Of a stretch of 64,000 nucleotides of DNA, positions 15,343-24,647 are shown one piece after another. Under the pieces are notes generated by a model, which was not told where the DNA came from, searched no databases, and worked only from the letters and a program-made list of their open reading frames with translations. Where the stretch lies: the NCBI GenBank assembly GCA_026391455.1, contig JAPLEH010000043.1:1-64000 (forward strand). The letters are read 5' to 3'. Numbering within the stretch: the stretch's first letter is position 1; each line of letters opens with the position of its first letter. A program made the translations under genes and the position numbers. The stretch is from Bacteroidota bacterium (GTDB lineage Bacteria > Bacteroidota > Bacteroidia > Chitinophagales > Chitinophagaceae).

Positions 15343-16407
15343 ATGGCGAGGATCATACTGGATTGCGATTTGATGAAACACCGGGATTCCGGGTTATACC
15401 ATTATTGCCTGAATCTGGGTAATTATGTATCCCGTGAACTCGAACGTGATCCGGATCACAGCTTGTACTATTACGTGCCGGAGGCGGAAAAAAAGACTTT
15501 TGCCAACAAACAGTTATGCATAACCGAAAAACGTTGGCATCATCGTTTCTTTCGACCCTTTCTGGTGAATTGCCAGGTTTGGCATGCCCCTTTTCAATCC
15601 GGAAGAGTAATACCCCATAAATATCCGCGCATCAAAGTCTTGCTTACCATACATGATCTGAATTGTCTGTATGAAGATAAAACTGCCCGGGAACGCCGGC
15701 TCAGCCTGCAACATACCCAACGGCTCATCGACCGGGCCGATGCCCTGGTCTGTATTTCCCATCATTGTAAAAAAGATGTACTGGAGCATATGGACACCGG
15801 CAATAAGCCGGTACATGTGATACACAACGGTACGCATCATGTAAACACACCCCCTTCCCGACCCGCCGGTTATAAACCCGCCATACCCTTTTTATTCGCT
15901 ATGGGATATGTGAACCGAAAAAAGAATTTTCATTCCCTGGTTCCGTTACTGGAGCATAATCATATGGAACTGGTGATCGCAGGGCGGTTGGATGAACCGG
16001 ATTATATACATGCCATGAAACAGGAAGCAGCAAAGTTGGGTGTGGCAGACCGGCTGAAGATAGTAGGCCCTGTGTCGGAAGAGGATAAGGCCTGGTATTT
16101 TAGCAATTGCCTGGCATTCTCGCTGCCATCGCTGGCGGAAGGATTTGGTGCGCCCGTAGTGGAAGCAATGGCATTTGGCAAACCCGTTTTTTTATCCGCA
16201 CGTACCTCGCTGCCGGAAATAGGGGGCGATGTCGCTTTTTACTTTCAGACCTTTGATCCCGATCACATGCAACAGGTTTTTCAGGAGGGATTGGACCAAT
16301 ACAGTAAAAACCGGCTGGCTGAAAAAATCATCAAAAGGGGATACTCATTCAGTTGGGAAGAAAAAGCGGTGGAGTATGTGAAGGTTTATAGGTCGTTGAT
16401 GGAGTAA
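15343..16407 (+). CDS. Glycosyltransferase family 4 (paralogue B)
   Basis: The 354-residue product is co-linear with paralogue A over its whole length. Shared blocks include GLYHYCLNLG, VWHAPFQ, HDLNCLYED, DTGNKPVHVIHNGT, GPVSEEDKAWYF and PSLAEGFGAPVVEAM (262-276). It therefore has the same GT-B fold and probably a related donor sugar, with a different acceptor or step. It is transcribed away from paralogue A; both promoters must lie in 15115-15342, where no clear consensus could be fixed. An 8-base tandem repeat begins at the base after its stop codon. Confidence 0.9.
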   Translation: MARIILDCDLMKHRDSGLYHYCLNLGNYVSRELERDPDHSLYYYVPEAEKKTFANKQLCITEKRWHHRFFRPFLVNCQVWHAPFQSGRVIPHKYPRIKVLLTIHDLNCLYEDKTARERRLSLQHTQRLIDRADALVCISHHCKKDVLEHMDTGNKPVHVIHNGTHHVNTPPSRPAGYKPAIPFLFAMGYVNRKKNFHSLVPLLEHNHMELVIAGRLDEPDYIHAMKQEAAKLGVADRLKIVGPVSEEDKAWYFSNCLAFSLPSLAEGFGAPVVEAMAFGKPVFLSARTSLPEIGGDVAFYFQTFDPDHMQQVFQEGLDQYSKNRLAEKIIKRGYSFSWEEKAVEYVKVYRSLME

Positions 16408-16560
16408 GAAAGTCAGAAAGTCGGAAAGTCCGAAAGTCCGAAAGTTGGGCGTGTCCGCCGTGGCGGAAAGTCGGGAAGTCGGAAAGTCCGAAAGACCAAA
16501 AGTCCGAAAGTCCGAAAGACCGAAAGTCAGAAAGGCTGAAAGTCAGAAAGTCTGAAAGTT
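16408..16560. repeat. Degenerate 8-base tandem repeat with GC-rich core
   Basis: About 19 copies of a GAAAGTCC-type unit begin at the base after the upstream stop codon. They are interrupted by a GC-rich core TTGGGCGTGTCCGCCGTGGC, continuing GG (16445-16466). The same core appears in reverse complement at 36620-36641 in another array. The minus-strand open frame through the array is a repeat artefact. Confidence 0.8.
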
Positions 16561-16601
16561 CGTAGATAGTATGAAGTACGTTTTTTGAACAAGATAAAAA
16601 T

Positions 16602-17453
16602 ATGAATATGCATACAGCCACTACAGAACGGGAATGGAGACATGTGCTGATGACCGATTTTGGCAGGCGCCGGTCTGAGTTGTGCAAGGCTCAGGATTTT
16701 CACAGCAATTGGTATAAGCGTTGGTGTACCGAAATGAAAGAGTCTCCTAATTTACACCGCAAACAATGGGAGTTTATTTATATTCTGCAGGCATTGTGGG
16801 AGCGGGGTTGTCTTGAACCCGGCAAGCGAGGGCTGGCATTTGCCGTAGGTACCGAGCCGCTGCCGGCGGTGATGGCCAACTACGGTTGCGATATTCTGGC
16901 TACAGATATTTTTCCGGAAGATGGTATCTCAAAGGGATGGAACAACGACAACCAGTTGTGTTTTGGTGTGGATTCATTATATAAAGATTATATATGTGAG
17001 CGGGAAACATTTTATAAGCGGGTGGATTATATGGCAGCCGATATGAATGCCATTCCTCCTGAACTGCGCAATTACGATTTTAACTGGAGCAGTTGCTCCT
17101 TTGAGCATCTTGGCAGTATAGAGCAGGGCATTGAATTCCTCAAAAACCAGCTTCAAACCCTCAAACCAGGGGGCTGGGCCGTACATACCACCGAATACAA
17201 TATCAGTTCCAATGATGAAACGCAGGACCATAATATGACCGTGATATTCCGGCATCGTGATATAGAAAGGGTGGCGGAAGCCCTGCGACGGGAAGGCCAT
17301 TTTGTGGAGGAACTGGACTATTCCCTGGGAGGGATGCCGGAAGATTTTGCGGTTGACACCCTGCCGCACCAGCAGAAAATTCACCTCAAATTGCAGATCG
17401 ACCGCTTTGTGGTCACATCCATCGGCCTGATCATCCGCAAAAAACAGGGATAA
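16602..17453 (+). CDS. Class I SAM-dependent methyltransferase
   Basis: The 283-residue product has a motif I-like LAFAVGTEPLPAVMANYG (about residues 81-98), an acidic end of strand 2 in ILATDIF, motif IV-like FNWSSCSFEHLGS, and TLKPGGWAVHTTEYN in the position of motif VI. This is a Rossmann methyltransferase of the kind found in polysaccharide loci. The substrate is unknown. The gene stands alone behind the repeat array and before atpD, with the glycosyltransferases upstream on the same strand. Two in-frame ATGs lie at codons 1 and 3; the first was used. Confidence 0.8.
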   Translation: MNMHTATTEREWRHVLMTDFGRRRSELCKAQDFHSNWYKRWCTEMKESPNLHRKQWEFIYILQALWERGCLEPGKRGLAFAVGTEPLPAVMANYGCDILATDIFPEDGISKGWNNDNQLCFGVDSLYKDYICERETFYKRVDYMAADMNAIPPELRNYDFNWSSCSFEHLGSIEQGIEFLKNQLQTLKPGGWAVHTTEYNISSNDETQDHNMTVIFRHRDIERVAEALRREGHFVEELDYSLGGMPEDFAVDTLPHQQKIHLKLQIDRFVVTSIGLIIRKKQG

Positions 17454-17525
17454 TCCGTTTATTTTCACCCCTTATCCACAACCGGGGCAAACACGGATTT
17501 TCCTGATTATTTCCTTTGCTACAAA

Positions 17526-17556
17526 TTGGCAAATTAGCCCTTCCCCCTTACCTTTG
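17526..17556 (+). promoter_or_regulatory. Promoter of atpD-atpC (Bacteroidota type)
   Basis: TTG at 17526-17528 and TACCTTTG at 17549-17556 are 20 bases apart, which fits the Bacteroidota -33/-7 consensus TTG/TAnnTTTG. The leader to the atpD start would be about 90 bases. No other good match lies between the methyltransferase stop and atpD. Confidence 0.65.
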
Positions 17557-17620
17557 CGGCCTGAAAACGAGGCAGCAACCGGTTCTTTTCACAAAGGCCC
17601 GGAGCATTGAAAACAGGTGA

Positions 17621-19150
<1,530 letters not shown>

Positions 19151-19158
19151 ATTACCAT

Positions 19159-19244
19159 AATGTGGAAATGTGAGCATTTGGAAATATGAAAAATAATTAA
19201 AGCCTTGCATTTCCACATTCTCACATTTTTCACATTTCCACATT
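19159..19244. repeat. Inverted low-complexity repeat between atpD and atpC
   Basis: AATGTGGAAATG (19159-19170) is the exact reverse complement of CATTTCCACATT, which occurs twice at 19208-19219 and 19233-19244. The array begins a few bases after the atpD stop. It could form a stem in the atpDC transcript and alter the AtpD:AtpC ratio, or be a relic of the repeat family seen elsewhere in the window. Confidence 0.65.
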
Positions 19245-19251
19245 AGCTACT

Positions 19252-19518
19252 ATGAACTTAGAAATATTAACACCAGAGAAGAAAATATTCAGCGACGACG
19301 TATACGGTGTGCAGTTGCCCGGTATCAGTGGTTCATTTGAAGTACTGGAAAAACACGCACCGCTGATCAGTGCGCTGAAAGCAGGAAAGCTGAAAGTGCT
19401 GAAGAATAAACCCTCTTCAACCCAGCATTTCGCCCACTTTGATATTCAGGGTGGATTTGTAGAGGTTATTAATAATAAAGTGACCGTTCTGGTGGAAGGT
19501 GCTGTTCAGACCGATTAA
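19252..19518 (+). CDS. atpC: ATP synthase F1 subunit epsilon, short form
   Basis: The 88-residue product contains only the N-terminal beta-sandwich domain (MNLEILTPEKKIFSDDV, GSFEVLEKHAPLISAL, GGFVEVINNKVTVLVE). The C-terminal two-helix domain, which inhibits ATP hydrolysis in other bacteria, is absent. This short form is usual in Bacteroidota, so it is not a truncation event. It links the central stalk to the c-ring. A clear terminator follows. Confidence 0.95.
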   Translation: MNLEILTPEKKIFSDDVYGVQLPGISGSFEVLEKHAPLISALKAGKLKVLKNKPSSTQHFAHFDIQGGFVEVINNKVTVLVEGAVQTD

Positions 19519-19558
19519 GTACAGACCCACCATTACAGCAATAGCTAAAACATTCCAA

Positions 19559-19590
19559 AGCCCTCCTTTCTACAGGAGGGCTTTTTATTT
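19559..19590 (+). terminator. Intrinsic terminator of atpDC
   Basis: AGCCCTCCT (19559-19567) and AGGAGGGCT (19574-19582) form a stem with a TTCTAC loop, followed by a T-rich run (19582-19590). It lies 40 bases after the atpC stop and closes the operon. Confidence 0.9.
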
Positions 19591-19711
19591 GCCCGCCTTT
19601 TCACAACTCAATCCGTCATTTCTTCAACTCATTCCTTTTTGATTGCCAGCCGGGCTGTATGGTTGTAGCATTGTATTGCAATTACATCATTAATCATCAA
19701 AATCAACGAAA

Positions 19712-20290
19712 ATGAATACTTTCTTATCCATTGCCTTCAGCTTCACGTTAGGACTGGCCGTAGTAAAAACACAGGCTCAAAACGAAATTCCCAAAGGATT
19801 TAAAAAAGGAACTATCATACTCAGCGATAATTCGGTACAAACCGGTTTTGTAAAAGATAATATGTCAAAGGATGCTTCCGTATGGTTTATACCGGCTGCC
19901 GGTGGCGTAAAGAAAAATTACAGTGGCAGTGATCTGCTGTCTGCTGAGATTGAAGGACAAACCTATTCCTGTATCAACGGCGATTTTTTTAAAGTGATCT
20001 GCAAAGGCGAATTATGTTTCTTACAAAAACAGAGTGACGCTTCCGGTAAAGTATCGTACAATGGCTCCAATGCAGTATTCAGCAGCGGTACAGAAGGCCG
20101 GCCCGGTGATTATTTCTTTTACACTGCCGCTACAAAATCATTGCAACTCATTTCGAAGAAAAACATTGATGAAGTAGCCGCCAGTAATTTCAAAGGAAAT
20201 GCCGCCGCCATCGATAAAGCAAAGGCAGCGGGAAGCAACCTGGAAGAACTGAAAGAGGCTGTAAATATTTATAACAATACCAACAAATAA
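19712..20290 (+). CDS. Hypothetical exported protein
   Basis: The 192-residue product has a signal peptide ending near TQAQ (residue 23), then a mature region opening with FKKGTIILSDNSVQTGFVKD. The mature part appears rich in short beta strands. Two cysteines at about 89 and 97 (SCINGDFFKVICKGELCF) could form a disulfide in the periplasm. A helical, lysine- and alanine-rich C-terminus follows. No family was recognised. It precedes the TonB receptor by 26 bases on the same strand and may be its periplasmic or surface partner. Confidence 0.65.
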   Translation: MNTFLSIAFSFTLGLAVVKTQAQNEIPKGFKKGTIILSDNSVQTGFVKDNMSKDASVWFIPAAGGVKKNYSGSDLLSAEIEGQTYSCINGDFFKVICKGELCFLQKQSDASGKVSYNGSNAVFSSGTEGRPGDYFFYTAATKSLQLISKKNIDEVAASNFKGNAAAIDKAKAAGSNLEELKEAVNIYNNTNK

Positions 20291-20316
20291 GAACCAAGAC
20301 TTTCAAAACCTTATTT

Positions 20317-22689
20317 ATGCAAAAAAGTATTTTAATACTGTTGATCATGATGATGGTGCGGCCGGGGTTTGCTCAAACAGCAACTCCGGTACAAACCATC
20401 AAAGGCACGATCCTGGATGAACAATCCGGAAATACATTGCCGATGGCTACCGTAACGCTCGAAACGGTGAGTGGAAACAAAATGGTCTTAGCCGATTCTG
20501 CAGGTGTGTTCCGCTTGCGGAATGTACCATTGGGCCGACAAACCATCCGCATCACCCTCATTGGTTACGAAGAAGCAGTGATCCGTAATATCGAAGTAAC
20601 CGCTGCCAAAGAAGTGGAACTGGAGATCCGCATCCGCGAAAAAGTAAAGAAGATGGAGGAAGTGGTGCTGAAGTCTGCCAAACAAAAAAGCCGTGCCATC
20701 AATGAGACAGCCGTGGTAAGTGCCCGTCAACTCAGTATGGATGAAGCCGTACGCTACTCGGGTACACGAAATGATCCCAGCCGCATGGCCCAAAATTTTG
20801 CCGGCGTGAGTGGCAGCAATGATGCACGGAATGATATCATCATCCGGGGCAATTCACCTGCCGGTGTGCTTTGGCGTATGGAAGGAATCGATATTCCCAA
20901 TCCCAATCATTACAGCACATTGGGTTCTACCGGCGGGCCGGTAACGATCCTCAACACCAATACCCTGAAGAATTCAGACTTTATCACCAGTGCGTTTCCT
21001 GCACAATACGGTAATGCAGTAGCAGGAGTATTCGACCTGCGTATGCGCAATGGGAACAATGAAAAATATGAATTCCTCGGACAAGTGGGTTTCAACGGAT
21101 TTGAATTCGGCGCAGAAGGGCCCATCAGTAAAAAAGATAAATCCTCCTTCCTGTTCAATTACCGGTATTCCTTTATCGCCATTGTGCAAAAACTGGGTCT
21201 CAGTGTAGGTACCGGCAATGCCACCCCGTATTATCAGGATGTGAATTTTAAAGTAAATATTCCCACGAAGAAAGCAGGTACATTCAGTTTGTTTGGATTA
21301 GGCGGCGAAAGCCATATCACTTTCCCGGCCATCGACGATGATAAAGACAACCTCTATGCAACGAATGATGGAAGCCTGCGCGACAGAAAATTCAATTCAC
21401 TCACCGGAGTTACGGGACTCACCCACACCTATTTTTTCAATCCTACTGCATCCGGTAAATTTTTACTGGCCATTTCAGGTATGGATTCAAAGTACCAGGA
21501 AGAATTTTATCAGAGCAGCCGGCCGGATACCCGCGCTTTTTATAAGAAGAATACCCAGATAAAAACTTCGGTGGGCTATACATTCAATAAAAAATTCAAT
21601 GCCCAGAATCAGCTTACGGCTGGATTTGTAGCCGATAAAAGCCATCTCAAACTCCGCCAGGATTATATCCCCGATGGCAGCACTGAGCTCACTACTTTTT
21701 TTGACACAGATGTAAATGTGTACCTGCTCCGTGGTTATAGCAATTTCAGCCATCGCTTCAATGATAAACTGTCTTCCAATGCCGGCTTGTATTACCAGCG
21801 GTTTACGCTGAATAATACCCAAAGCATTGAGCCGCGCTTCAATATCAAATACCAATTGCAACCCAATCAATCAATTTCATTTGGAACAGGCTTACATAGT
21901 CAGGCACAGCCACTGGAAGTATATTATTACCAAAGTAAAACTACCGGCGGGCAGACAGTTTTAACCAATAAAGAGCTCGATTTTGTAAAAAGCTTTCACA
22001 ATGTAATCGGTTATGATATCAATATCACGAAGAATCTTCGCTTGAAAACGGAGATCTATGGTCAGTACATTTATAATGCGGCCGTGGAAAAGGATCCTTC
22101 TTCATTCAGTATGCTCAACAGCGGTGCGGACTTTTATTTCCCCGATAAAACCAACCTGGTGAATGAAGGGAAAGGGTATAATTATGGTGCCGAAGTAACC
22201 TTAGAGCGTTTTCTGAACAAAGGGTATTATTATCTTCTTACCACATCGGTATTTCAAAGTAAATACAAAGGCAGCGACGGTGTATGGCGCAATACCGCAT
22301 TCAATACCGGGTTTGTGGCCAATATATTGGGTGGAAAAGAATTCAAAATGGGTAAAAAAGGTACGGTAGGTATCGATACCAAACTTGCGTATGCAGGTGG
22401 GCAACCCTATACGCCTTTCGATTTTTCCGCTTCTGCGGCAGCCCGCTATGTCATTTTTCAAAAAGATAAGGCCTATTCACTCCGGAATGACCCTTACCTG
22501 CGTTGGGATCTGAAATTTTCTTATGCACGCAATGGAAAACGGGTAACGCAGAAATGGTACATTGATCTGCAGAATATAACGAACCGGGAAAATGTGTATA
22601 TCCGTACACTGAACCCCCAAACCGGAACCACCAACGTGATCAACCAAATCGGTTTTTTCCCGAACGTGAATTATCAAATTACGTTTTGA
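20317..22689 (+). CDS. TonB-dependent outer-membrane receptor with CarboxypepD-like N-domain
   Basis: The 790-residue product has a signal peptide (cleavage near residue 20), then a carboxypeptidase-regulatory-like domain (KGTILDEQSGNTLPMATVTL, about 28-110). A plug domain contains GVSGSNDARNDIIIRGNSPA, and a long beta-barrel ends in NVNYQITF, whose aromatic last residue is typical of outer-membrane insertion. It would take up a large ligand using TonB energy. No SusD partner is adjacent, so it is not a classical glycan utilisation pair. The LytS/LytTR genes that follow may regulate it. Confidence 0.92.
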   Translation: MQKSILILLIMMMVRPGFAQTATPVQTIKGTILDEQSGNTLPMATVTLETVSGNKMVLADSAGVFRLRNVPLGRQTIRITLIGYEEAVIRNIEVTAAKEVELEIRIREKVKKMEEVVLKSAKQKSRAINETAVVSARQLSMDEAVRYSGTRNDPSRMAQNFAGVSGSNDARNDIIIRGNSPAGVLWRMEGIDIPNPNHYSTLGSTGGPVTILNTNTLKNSDFITSAFPAQYGNAVAGVFDLRMRNGNNEKYEFLGQVGFNGFEFGAEGPISKKDKSSFLFNYRYSFIAIVQKLGLSVGTGNATPYYQDVNFKVNIPTKKAGTFSLFGLGGESHITFPAIDDDKDNLYATNDGSLRDRKFNSLTGVTGLTHTYFFNPTASGKFLLAISGMDSKYQEEFYQSSRPDTRAFYKKNTQIKTSVGYTFNKKFNAQNQLTAGFVADKSHLKLRQDYIPDGSTELTTFFDTDVNVYLLRGYSNFSHRFNDKLSSNAGLYYQRFTLNNTQSIEPRFNIKYQLQPNQSISFGTGLHSQAQPLEVYYYQSKTTGGQTVLTNKELDFVKSFHNVIGYDINITKNLRLKTEIYGQYIYNAAVEKDPSSFSMLNSGADFYFPDKTNLVNEGKGYNYGAEVTLERFLNKGYYYLLTTSVFQSKYKGSDGVWRNTAFNTGFVANILGGKEFKMGKKGTVGIDTKLAYAGGQPYTPFDFSASAAARYVIFQKDKAYSLRNDPYLRWDLKFSYARNGKRVTQKWYIDLQNITNRENVYIRTLNPQTGTTNVINQIGFFPNVNYQITF

Positions 22690-22692
22690 TTA

Positions 22693-22706
22693 TTGCGTTT
22701 ACGCAA
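22693..22706. promoter_or_regulatory. Short inverted repeat before the LytS-like gene
   Basis: TTGCGT-TT-ACGCAA is a perfect inverted repeat located 4 bases after the receptor stop and 38 bases upstream of the histidine kinase start. It could be an operator or a small attenuating hairpin. Only symmetry and position support it. Confidence 0.3.
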
Positions 22707-22744
22707 CGCAAAAAATAACCACCGAAAAATTATATCTTTATTGC

Positions 22745-23797
22745 ATGTGGAAAATAAACGGAAAAATAGGATTCGATGACCGGTTGCTGACCATCATTCT
22801 GCTGCCGGTGGTATCCCTTATTATTCCGTTTATATTTTTCGGTATGCGATTCGACCGCGAACCATTATTTACCGGCAATGTGTACCTGAATGTGGTGATC
22901 ATGACCACGGTCATCTGGCTGGGCAACCGGTATATCATGATATGGGCCCGCACCAAATACCCTTCTTTTACGAATGTTCGCAAACGGTTATGGGTTCAGT
23001 CCCTCACGATGTTTTGGTACACCATTGTTACCAACAACCTGTTGGGATACCTGCTGGATATTTGTGGCATAAAACAGGAAAAACATTATGCCGGTTTCGA
23101 TACGTTCAATGTGATTGTAAGTTCGAATGCCGCCTCGATCTTTTGTTCATTAACCGTAGTGGCCATTTACGAAAGCATCTATTTTATGAATGAGTTGCGT
23201 CAATCGGTGGAAGAAAAAGAATTGTTGAAAAGGGAAAGCCTCCATGCGCAACTCAGCGCCTTAAAGACACAGGTAAATCCCCATTTTCTTTTCAATAACC
23301 TGAATACACTTTGCTCCATCATACCCGAAGATCCGGATAAGGCCGTGGTATTTGTACAGCAAATGTCGAAAGTGTATCGCCATATCCTGGAAGTGCAGGA
23401 TGAACAAAGTATTCCATTGAAAGATGAACTGGATGTAATGAAAGCCTATGCTTTTTTATTGCATACCCGCTTCGGGGATAACCTTGACATTACCATCGAT
23501 GTGCCGGAAGAAAAACTGACCAAACGCATCATACCGCTTTCGTTGCAAATTCTGATGGAGAATGCGATCAAACATAATATCGTAACGTCCGATAAACCCC
23601 TGAAAGTAGAAGTAACGGCCAGCAACGGACGGCTGGAAGTCAAAAATAATCTCCAGAAGAAAAACCAGATCAATATCTCCACCGGTATAGGTTTGGAGAA
23701 TATCCGGAACAGATGCCGTTTGCTGAGCCAGGATAAAGTGCTCGTCACGGAGAATGAAAACAGTTTTACCGTATCCATTCCCCTCATTGAAAATTAA
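22745..23797 (+). CDS. LytS/YehU-type sensor histidine kinase
   Basis: The 350-residue product has four hydrophobic spans in the first 140 residues, then a coiled segment. The His_kinase signature is LKTQVNPHFLFNNLNTL (phospho-acceptor His in NPHF), with the N-box LQILMENAIKHNI and G-box GIGLENIRNRC. This short-loop membrane kinase has no large external sensor. One base separates it from the LytTR regulator. It may sense membrane or envelope state related to the upstream receptor; that link is positional only. Confidence 0.9.
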   Translation: MWKINGKIGFDDRLLTIILLPVVSLIIPFIFFGMRFDREPLFTGNVYLNVVIMTTVIWLGNRYIMIWARTKYPSFTNVRKRLWVQSLTMFWYTIVTNNLLGYLLDICGIKQEKHYAGFDTFNVIVSSNAASIFCSLTVVAIYESIYFMNELRQSVEEKELLKRESLHAQLSALKTQVNPHFLFNNLNTLCSIIPEDPDKAVVFVQQMSKVYRHILEVQDEQSIPLKDELDVMKAYAFLLHTRFGDNLDITIDVPEEKLTKRIIPLSLQILMENAIKHNIVTSDKPLKVEVTASNGRLEVKNNLQKKNQINISTGIGLENIRNRCRLLSQDKVLVTENENSFTVSIPLIEN

Positions 23798-23798
23798 T

Positions 23799-24557
23799 AT
23801 GCGCGTAGTAATCATAGAAGATGAATTGCCGGCAGCAAACCGGCTGACCAGGCTGATCGAGAACCTGCGTGATGATATGGAAGTGATTCAGCGTCTGGAT
23901 AGTGTGGAAGCGGGCGTGAAGTACTTTTCCAACGAAGCCGAGATTGATCTCATCTTTATGGATATTCAACTGGGTGATGGCCTGAGCTTTGATATTTTTA
24001 GCCAGGTGAAAGTACCCGCTCCGGTCATCTTTACCACTGCATTTGATCAGTATACTCTCCGTGCATTTAAAGTAAACAGCATAGATTACCTGCTAAAGCC
24101 GGTAGATGAAAAAGAGCTGGAACAGGCCGTGCAGAAATTCAGGGATCTGTATTCTGCAACTACTCCCGACTTCTCTGATAAGATCATGCGTATGGTGGAA
24201 GCCATGAACGGACAGCGGTTCAAAGAAAGGCTGCTGATTAAACGGGGCCAGCAGCTCAGTTATCTCAAGACCGAACATACCGCATATTGCTTTGCAGATG
24301 GAAAGCTTTGTTACGCGGTGGATTTTGATGGCAACAAATCATTGCTGGAGTATAACCTCTCCCAATTGGAGGAGCAACTTTCACCCCGCCATTTCTTTCG
24401 TATCAACCGCCACCTGCTGGTCAATATCGAATCTGTACAAAAAGTACATACCTGGCTGGGAGGCCGCCTCAAAATTGAACTCATGCCCACCACCCAGGCC
24501 GATACGGTTGTAAGCCGTGAAAGAGTGAACGGCTTTAAGGATTGGCTGGGCGGGTGA
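23799..24557 (+). CDS. LytTR-type response regulator
   Basis: The ATG at 23799, one base after the kinase stop, gives 252 residues beginning MRVVIIEDELPAANRL. The receiver domain (1-120) has the acidic pair EDE, phospho-acceptor Asp55 in IFMDIQLGD, a Thr in FTTAF and a Lys in YLLKPV. The C-terminal LytTR DNA-binding domain (about 147-250) contains HFFRINRHLLVNI and a VVSRERV element. It is the cognate partner of the LytS-type kinase. Target promoters are unknown. Confidence 0.92.
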   Translation: MRVVIIEDELPAANRLTRLIENLRDDMEVIQRLDSVEAGVKYFSNEAEIDLIFMDIQLGDGLSFDIFSQVKVPAPVIFTTAFDQYTLRAFKVNSIDYLLKPVDEKELEQAVQKFRDLYSATTPDFSDKIMRMVEAMNGQRFKERLLIKRGQQLSYLKTEHTAYCFADGKLCYAVDFDGNKSLLEYNLSQLEEQLSPRHFFRINRHLLVNIESVQKVHTWLGGRLKIELMPTTQADTVVSRERVNGFKDWLGG

Positions 24558-24647
24558 ACAGTTATTAGAATGACATCTCCTGAAATAATTCGCTTTTTTT
24601 CACTGTGTAATAGCAGCAGATCCGGCATCTTTGTTGTAAATTTTGCT

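Noticed and set aside
16408-16560. Tandem repeats considered as a CRISPR array
   Set aside because: Units are 8 bases with no unique spacers, and no cas genes are present.
16349-16687. Minus-strand open frame of 112 codons over the 8-base repeat
   Set aside because: It reads SDFRTFRLSDF repeats produced by the GAAAGTCC array and overlaps two plus-strand genes, so it is a repeat artefact.
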